Shown: in pieces, positions 58,725 through 64,000 of the stretch | How positions within the stretch are numbered: position 1 is the first letter of the stretch | How the letters are laid out: every line of letters starts with the position of its first letter | Assembly: GCA_002238865.1 (NCBI GenBank) | Contig: MPNE01000006.1 | Span: 1-64,000, forward strand | Length of the DNA: 64,000 nucleotides | Source of the DNA: Gemmatimonadetes bacterium bin94 | GTDB taxonomy: Bacteria > Gemmatimonadota > Gemmatimonadetes > Longimicrobiales > Gaopeijiaceae | Direction: 5' to 3' | Position numbers and translations under genes: made by a program | The notes under the pieces: generated by a model | Seen by the model: the letters and a program-made list of their open reading frames with translations, nothing else | Told to the model about the DNA's origin: nothing | Database searches by the model: none

Positions 58725-59669
58725 ATGATCCCTGTCCTGGAAGCGGTCCCGAATTTCAGCGAGGGCAGGGACCCGGACTTTGTCGCCGCAGCGGCCGAGG
58801 CGTTCGGACGTGCGGGCTGCGACGTGCTGCACACCACCCTGGATCCCGACCACCACCGCTCGGTGATTACCGCGATCGGGTCGCCGGATGCGGTGGAAGA
58901 GGGCGCGGTCGCGGCTGCCGCGCTCGCGCTGGAGCGCATCGACATGCGTGGTCACCACGGCGTCCATCCCCGGGTGGGCGCCCTGGACGTTCTCCCCTTC
59001 GTGCCGCTGCACGGAATGGAGATGGCGGACGCGGTGCGGGTTGCGCGCCGGGCGGGTGCGCGTATTGCTCGGCTGGGAATCCCGGTTTTCTGGTACGGTC
59101 AGGCGTCCGTCCCGTCCGGCCGGCGCCTCGCCACCATCCGGCGTGGCGGCTTCGAGGCGCTGGCGCGGGGCGGGGTGGGCGCAGACGCGGCTGCCGATCT
59201 GCCCGGAAACGGCGCGACGGGCGAGTCGGTGCGCCTCTTCGCCCATCCGCGGGCCGGGGCGGCGTGCGTGGGGGCCCGGGAAATCCTCCTCGCGTGGAAC
59301 GTGGACGTCGAGGGAGTCTCCCCGGAGGCTGCCCGCGGGGTCGCGGCCGCCATTCGGGAAGCGGGCGGGGGGTTCAACGGCTTGCGAGCGCTCGCGTTCC
59401 ACCTGCCCGAACAGGGGCGCCTGCAGATCTCCATGAACCTCGAGAATCCTGCGGCGACGAACCCGACGGACGTGTTCGGGGAGATCGAGCGGCGCGTGCG
59501 CGCGCTGAAGGGGCGGGTCACGGGTACCGAGGTCATCGGCATGCTCCCGGACGCGATCCCGCGCTCCGTGGCGCGCAGGATGGCCATCGTGGACTGGTCG
59601 CCGGAGCGCATGCTCAGTGACCGTCTGGCCGTCCATCTGGCGGGAAGGCGCTACGGCCGGACCGCGTGA
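58725..59669 (+). CDS. Glutamate formimidoyltransferase
   Basis: A 314-residue single-domain formiminotransferase: VPNFSEGRDPDFVAA near the start, the catalytic-loop HHGVHPRVGALDVLPFVPL (about 77-95), QISMNLENPAATNP and GTEVIGMLPDAIP. It moves the formimino group from formiminoglutamate to tetrahydrofolate in histidine breakdown. The cyclodeaminase domain found in bifunctional FtcD is absent and no hut gene is nearby. Confidence 0.9.
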   Translation: MIPVLEAVPNFSEGRDPDFVAAAAEAFGRAGCDVLHTTLDPDHHRSVITAIGSPDAVEEGAVAAAALALERIDMRGHHGVHPRVGALDVLPFVPLHGMEMADAVRVARRAGARIARLGIPVFWYGQASVPSGRRLATIRRGGFEALARGGVGADAAADLPGNGATGESVRLFAHPRAGAACVGAREILLAWNVDVEGVSPEAARGVAAAIREAGGGFNGLRALAFHLPEQGRLQISMNLENPAATNPTDVFGEIERRVRALKGRVTGTEVIGMLPDAIPRSVARRMAIVDWSPERMLSDRLAVHLAGRRYGRTA

Positions 59670-59832
59670 CAAGCCGCGGTTACCGCCCCATGGCGGGACG
59701 TCAAGGCCACGACCCGGCGACGGAGCGCACAGTCGGAATCCGAAGCCCGGGTTCACCACGGGCTCAAGGTGTGGCCTTTCGGGCGTCAGCCGCTACCTTA
59801 TCTTGCATTAGTCCGACTCCAAACCCTGGCAC

Positions 59833-60837
59833 ATGACGAATCCTCCTTCCGCTCTGCAGAGAACGACAACAGGGCTTCACACGATTCGGGCTCCCGTCCG
59901 AGATCGGCTGGAGCAGGTCGTCGACGAGTTGCGCGGCATCGCCGCGTCGGACTTCTCGATGATCGAAGAGGTGAACGCCTACATCCTCAACGTCCCCGGC
60001 AAGCTGTTGCGGCCGACCCTGGTTCTTCTTGCGAGCGAGGTCGGCGGGGAGCCTTCCGACGACGCCGTCACGCTGGCGGCCGTCGTGGAACTCGTTCACA
60101 TGGCGACGCTTGTGCACGACGACGCCGTGGATCACTCGGTTCTGCGGCGCGGGATGCCGACGGTCAACGCCCTGTGGACGCACCAGATCGCCATCATCAT
60201 GGGCGACTACCTCTACAGCCGTTCCGTGACCGAGTTGGCGGGCATCGGCGACCTCGAGGCGGTACGTGTTCTGGCTTCGGCCGCGAACGAAATGAGCGTC
60301 GGGGAGATGCGCCAGCTCCTGTCGTACGACGACATCGGCTACTCCGAGGCCGACTACTACCAGCTGATCTCGGCCAAGACGGCCTCGCTGATGTCGGCGG
60401 CGTGCGAGATGGGCGCCCTGGCCGGTGTCGCGTCCAACCGGGCACCGCTCAAGCGCTTCGGCCACTGTCTGGGAATGGCCTTCCAGATCGCCGACGACAT
60501 GCTCGACTACGAGGGCAGCGCGGATGTCACGGGGAAACCGACGGGGCTGGATCTGCGCGGCCGCAAGGTGACGCTGCCTCTGGTCGGCGCGCTTCGTGAG
60601 ATGTCGCCGACCGAGGTGGATCAGGTGCGACACGTCTTCACTCTGGTGGAGCCGAGCGACCGGGACGTAGAGGATACGATCGCATTGGTCCGTCGCAACG
60701 GCGGTCTGGAGTACGCCAGGCGCAAGGCGTTCGAGTACGCGGATGCCGCGGAGGCGGCAATCGCGGGTCTCGCTCCCGGCCCGGCCCTCGACGCCTTGAG
60801 AGACTCCGTATTTTATGTGGTTGACCGCTCTCGGTAG
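59833..60837 (+). CDS. Polyprenyl diphosphate synthase (trans-type)
   Basis: A 334-residue isoprenoid chain elongase. The first Asp-rich motif is in LVHDDAVDHS and the second in FQIADDMLDYEG; both bind Mg-diphosphate. GKLLRPTLVLLA is the substrate-binding Lys/Arg region. The residues before the first motif are small, consistent with long products such as the quinone side chain (octaprenyl or similar). Product length is inferred only. Confidence 0.92.
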   Translation: MTNPPSALQRTTTGLHTIRAPVRDRLEQVVDELRGIAASDFSMIEEVNAYILNVPGKLLRPTLVLLASEVGGEPSDDAVTLAAVVELVHMATLVHDDAVDHSVLRRGMPTVNALWTHQIAIIMGDYLYSRSVTELAGIGDLEAVRVLASAANEMSVGEMRQLLSYDDIGYSEADYYQLISAKTASLMSAACEMGALAGVASNRAPLKRFGHCLGMAFQIADDMLDYEGSADVTGKPTGLDLRGRKVTLPLVGALREMSPTEVDQVRHVFTLVEPSDRDVEDTIALVRRNGGLEYARRKAFEYADAAEAAIAGLAPGPALDALRDSVFYVVDRSR

Positions 60838-60903
60838 CCGCGCCGCGCGGCCGGCGCGTCACCGGGTGCGGTTTCCGTGGAAGGCCGCCGACCGGAAGGG
60901 GCC

Positions 60904-61182
60904 ATGACCGCACCCAATTACAAACGAAACATCATTCGGGGGCTGTGGACGCTGGCCCTGGGGCTGTTCCTTGGGGGCCTCCTGACCCGGCTTGCGGAGT
61001 CGTTCCTTCCGGAGAGCGCCGCCCGTTCGTTCCTGACGACGGCCGTGGTATCGTCGATCGGGCCGTTTTCCATCGATCTGGTTGCGGTGGCGATCACCAT
61101 CGGGCCGGTGTCCTTCGTCCTGAATGTGCTGACCGTGGTCGGGATCGCGATCGTGGCCCTGGTGGTCCGATCCTGGATGTAG
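60904..61182 (+). CDS. DUF4321 membrane protein
   Basis: A 92-residue protein with two hydrophobic segments (about 13-30 and 58-88). NIIRGLWTLALGLFLGG and the later SIDLVAVAITIGPVSFVLN fit DUF4321, whose function is unknown. ATG at 60904 has GGAAGGGG upstream. Location between polyprenyl synthase and tatA suggests membrane-related housekeeping. Confidence 0.75.
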   Translation: MTAPNYKRNIIRGLWTLALGLFLGGLLTRLAESFLPESAARSFLTTAVVSSIGPFSIDLVAVAITIGPVSFVLNVLTVVGIAIVALVVRSWM

Positions 61183-61303
61183 GCCCGTCCGCACCCCGTT
61201 CTTTCGCGTCGCTGGCCGAAACAGTTAGCTTACCCATCCAACCGGGACGCACGGTTCAGGGAACTCCCGTCCGGACAGTCTCGGGCACAAGGAGGTAACG
61301 GAT

Positions 61304-61558
61304 ATGCCTTTCGGTCTCGGCATGGGGGAAGCGATCATGATCTTCCTCGTCGTGCTGCTATTGTTTGGAGCGAAGCGGCTTCCGGAGATCGGGACCTCCC
61401 TGGGGAAGGGCATCAGGGAGTTCAAGTCCTCGGTCCGGGAAATCGAATCCAGTGTCCGGGTCGAGGGCGAACTGAAGCCGCCCGGCAGTGACGCGACGAC
61501 TTCTCAGAGCACGGACAGCCAGGAAGAGGGCGCGCCGCGCCGCCTCACCACCAACTGA
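61304..61558 (+). CDS. tatA: Twin-arginine translocase subunit TatA
   Basis: An 84-residue TatA. TM helix (about 8-21, EAIMIFLVVLLLFG) is followed by the hinge AKRLPEIG and the amphipathic helix TSLGKGIREFK, then an unstructured tail. It oligomerises to form the folded-protein pore with TatC. AGGAGGT precedes the ATG. No tatB is visible, so this may be a TatA/E protein serving both roles. Confidence 0.93.
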   Translation: MPFGLGMGEAIMIFLVVLLLFGAKRLPEIGTSLGKGIREFKSSVREIESSVRVEGELKPPGSDATTSQSTDSQEEGAPRRLTTN

Positions 61559-61564
61559 TCGCCT

Positions 61565-61591
61565 GAGGGTCCGAAGTTCTAGAAGACCCTC
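61565..61591. terminator. Bidirectional stem-loop between tatA and the foldase gene
   Basis: Arms GAGGGTC (61565-61571) and GACCCTC (61585-61591) pair across a 13-base loop between two convergent genes, overlapping the stop of the minus-strand gene. Placement suggests a shared terminator. No strong T-run follows on either side. Confidence 0.5.
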
Positions 61592-63417
61592 GGCAACTGC
61601 GGCAGGTCTTCCTCGTCCACCGGGGTCAGCACTTCCTCGCGCCGGTCGACGATACTGGCAACTTCCCGGAGGGCGTCGATCCACTGGTTGAGACGCTGCT
61701 GGCGGATTGCATTCACCGACTGCGTCCGCTGCGCGTCGATCTGCTCGGTCCACGCCAGGCTGTCCGCCGCCTCCGAGCCGGTCCGCTCGATCACGAAGGC
61801 GTTTTGATTCGCCTCCACGGGATCCGAAACCTCTCCGATATCGAGACCGAACGCTGTCCCGACCGCGGCGTTGAAACGGCCAAGACCGGGTACGAACGCG
61901 TCCCGGGCAAAGGGGCCGGCATCGCGTACCTCCAGCCCGATCTCGCGCGCGGCGTCCGGGAGTGAGCGACCGAGCCGTACCTCGGCCACCATGGCCGCAG
62001 CCTCTTCCATCGCCGCCTCCACCTTCTTCGCAACCCCGATGTTGCCCCGGATCGCGGGCTCCGCTTCTTCTTGCGAGAGGTAGCGTGCGGGGTCGACCGA
62101 CACCAGCTCGATCGCGTAGAACGCCGTGCTGTTCTCGAAGACCGGGCTCACGTCCCCGGGGGAGGTCTCGGGATCGAACACCCATTCGCCGCCCTCGGCC
62201 ACGTCGCCGGCTCCGGGGATGATCGCAAGCGTCTCGATGAGGTCCAGGGTGTCGGTCTCGAGGCCGAGAATCGCCGCCGCATCGGTGAGCGCCATGGCTT
62301 CGCCGAGCTCTTCCAGGGAGTCGGCCATCGCCAGGAGACCGATTTCCGACTCGTCGGTGCGTTCGAAGGGGAGGAGGATGTGGCGGGCCTGGGCAGAGTC
62401 CTGGCCCCAGCGCTCGGTGACCTCGATGAGGTGCAGACCGAAGGGACTCTTGACGGGCTCCGTGATCCGGTTCAGGGGCGCGGCGAAGACCGTCGAATCG
62501 AATACCGGCGTCATGCGCCCCTTGGCAAAGACGCCAAGATCGCCGCCCTCCTCCGCCGAAATCTCATCGTCGGACTCGGCGCGGGCGATCTCCGCGAAGT
62601 CTTCGCCGTCCAGGATGGACTGGCGAAGTTCGTTGGCCATGGCCTCGACGGCGGTCGTGTCGGCCAGCGTGGGGGCCTTGGTGAAGGAGACCGAGATCAC
62701 GGCGGCACTGGCCGGGACCGAGAACTCTTCGAGGTTGTCACGGTAGTAGTCCGAGATCTCGTCCGACGTGATGTCGATCTGATCGTCCGACACGCGCACA
62801 ATGGGATCGAAGGACACGTACTGGACGGTCGCCCGCTCGTTCGAGTCCCTGTACGCATGCCACAGCTCGTTGTCCGAGACGTAGATCCCGGAGGCGACCT
62901 GGCGAAGAAGTTTGCCCCTGGGGATGATGTCGCGGTAGTACGCTTCCAGCTGGAGCAGCACCACGGGTTCGGCCACCGCGACGAACTGCTGGTACTTCGT
63001 CATGTCGAACTGGCCGTCGGTCTGGAATGCGGGGCTCGACACCAGATCGGGAGGGGGGCTGAACCGGGCCGCGTCGACGACCTCCTGGTCGGTGACGCGG
63101 ATTCCTCTCCGCTCCAGCTCCTGCTGGATCAGGATCCTGTTGACGAGCTCGTCCCAGGCCTGGTCCTCCAGCTCCGAATTCTGGGCATTGGTGACCGGGT
63201 CCTCCTGAAAGCCCTGAAGCTGATCGTACAGGTTGCGGTACGTCGCCATGTACTCCTCGTACGCGACGGGCGTCCCGTTGACACGGCCGATCTCACCGAA
63301 GGACCCGGACGTCTGTCCCGTGATGTCCATGCCCCATTCGAAGAACATGAGTCCGCCGAAGGCCAGGGCCACGAGAATCATGATCCACTTCGTGCTCTTG
63401 CGCAGTTGCTGCATCAT
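61579..63417 (-). CDS. SurA/PpiD-type periplasmic peptidyl-prolyl isomerase
   Basis: A 612-residue protein anchored by one TM (about 11-28, STKWIMILVALAFGGLMFF). A SurA_N-like chaperone domain (about 40-185: VAYEEYMATYRNLYDQLQG, LVNRILIQQELERRG) is followed by a parvulin domain (about 235-345: EEGGDLGVFAKGRMTPVFD and SPFGLHLIEVTE). A degenerate second half resembles PpiD. It assists folding of proteins for the outer membrane. ATG at 63417 has GGAGGTGG upstream. It is on the strand opposite its neighbours. Confidence 0.88.
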   Translation of the reverse strand: MMQQLRKSTKWIMILVALAFGGLMFFEWGMDITGQTSGSFGEIGRVNGTPVAYEEYMATYRNLYDQLQGFQEDPVTNAQNSELEDQAWDELVNRILIQQELERRGIRVTDQEVVDAARFSPPPDLVSSPAFQTDGQFDMTKYQQFVAVAEPVVLLQLEAYYRDIIPRGKLLRQVASGIYVSDNELWHAYRDSNERATVQYVSFDPIVRVSDDQIDITSDEISDYYRDNLEEFSVPASAAVISVSFTKAPTLADTTAVEAMANELRQSILDGEDFAEIARAESDDEISAEEGGDLGVFAKGRMTPVFDSTVFAAPLNRITEPVKSPFGLHLIEVTERWGQDSAQARHILLPFERTDESEIGLLAMADSLEELGEAMALTDAAAILGLETDTLDLIETLAIIPGAGDVAEGGEWVFDPETSPGDVSPVFENSTAFYAIELVSVDPARYLSQEEAEPAIRGNIGVAKKVEAAMEEAAAMVAEVRLGRSLPDAAREIGLEVRDAGPFARDAFVPGLGRFNAAVGTAFGLDIGEVSDPVEANQNAFVIERTGSEAADSLAWTEQIDAQRTQSVNAIRQQRLNQWIDALREVASIVDRREEVLTPVDEEDLPQLPRVF

Positions 63418-63624
63418 TGCGGGTACCACCTCCTTGAACGTCCAGCTAATGTAGTGCCGCAGCGGGCTTCAAGGAACGGATCGCCCGGTGCGGGCAGCAC
63501 GGTGTTCATGCGCCCGCCGCCGGCCGCGTTGACACTTTCAACGCGCGAAACCTAACTTTTGGCCCGGACTGGCGGACGCGAGGTCCGAAACGAACGCCTC
63601 GGCAGCAGAGGGAAAGGACCGACC

Positions 63625-64000
63625 GTGAGGATCGCCGTTGTCCACGGCCCCAACCTGAATCTCCTCGGAACGCGAGAGCCCGAGGTGTACGGGACATCGA
63701 CACTCGACGACATCAACCGGGCGCTGGCCGCGCTGGCCGCGGATCTGGGGGTGGAGGCCGAGCCGTTCCAATCCAACTCCGAGGGCAGGATCCTCGACTT
63801 CCTTGCCGACGTCCGCGATCGGGCGGATGGAGTGCTGATCAACCCCGCCGGATTGGGTCACACGTCCGTGGCCCTTCTCGACGGCCTTCTTGCGATCTCA
63901 AGGCCCTTCGTGGAGGTCCACCTGAGCAACCCGGCAAGCCGCGAGCCCTTTCGGAGACATTCAATGATCACGCCGGCTGCGCTCGGGGTGGTCGCCGGTT
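63625..64000 (+). CDS. aroQ: 3-dehydroquinate dehydratase, type II (3' end outside window)
   Basis: The first 125 codons of AroQ, starting at GTG with GGAAAGGA upstream. HGPNLNLLGTREPEVYG contains the catalytic Arg and Tyr22; FQSNSEG, INPAGLGHTSVAL and VEVHLSNPASREPFR with RHSMITP complete the substrate pocket and catalytic His. It dehydrates 3-dehydroquinate in the shikimate pathway as a dodecamer. Only about 20 codons appear to be missing at the right edge. Confidence 0.95.
   Translation, partial: MRIAVVHGPNLNLLGTREPEVYGTSTLDDINRALAALAADLGVEAEPFQSNSEGRILDFLADVRDRADGVLINPAGLGHTSVALLDGLLAISRPFVEVHLSNPASREPFRRHSMITPAALGVVAG

Overview
The window is uniformly GC-rich and comes from a diderm bacterium. 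It encodes LptD, a complete Tol-Pal cluster, a SusC/SusD pair, TatA/TatC, several lipoproteins and a six-bladed beta-propeller protein. That mix, and the housekeeping order rel-uvrB-tsaE-tsaB-rimI, fits Gemmatimonadota best, possibly a marine or host-associated lineage. The assignment is an inference from protein style and gene content; no rRNA or tRNA gene was found to confirm it.

Positions 1-24,100 are accessory. The left edge holds the C-terminal part of a charged coiled-coil protein that may be a relaxase tail. Next come a beta-propeller lipoprotein, an HU protein, and a decaying defence island (about 4,000-15,100). The island has a PD-(D/E)XK nuclease, a GmrSD-type (DUF262) gene cut off inside its HNH motif next to a 52-bp inverted repeat, and a type III-like methyltransferase followed by an MNT/HEPN pair. 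A 20-codon stump of the restriction helicase follows, and an Rpn/DUF4351 nuclease gene starts exactly at that break. After a voltage-gated K+ channel comes a four-gene minus-strand operon (15,930-20,869): a 4-TM coiled-coil protein, a vWA-like membrane protein, a MotA/TolQ/ZorA-like four-TM protein with a coiled-coil tail, and a MotB/ZorB-like one-TM coiled-coil protein. It looks like an ion-driven stator without the usual Zorya effectors and is the best candidate for an undescribed system. An ABC six-TM protein, a PIN/CopG module and an MscS channel close the region.

Positions 24,100-38,400 deal with nutrient capture: SusD and SusC, a VapC/Phd pair, a secreted acetamidase/formamidase-like lipoprotein, and a sugar operon read right to left (GH63-like glycosidase, ATPase, binding lipoprotein, MalF-like permease with a long extra N-terminus, MalG-like permease).

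Positions 38,500-64,000 are mostly core genes on the plus strand: rel, uvrB, tsaE, tsaB, rimI; a NAD-dependent epimerase; tolQ-tolR-tonB/tolA-tolB-pal-cpoB; nrdR, tatC, lptD; an FN3 lipoprotein; formimidoyltransferase; polyprenyl synthetase; DUF4321; tatA; a SurA/PpiD-type foldase (minus strand); and the start of aroQ. A two-gene minus-strand cassette of unknown function (44,501-46,565), one member with a possible nuclease signature, interrupts this block. Many neighbours overlap by ATGA, so translational coupling is the rule.
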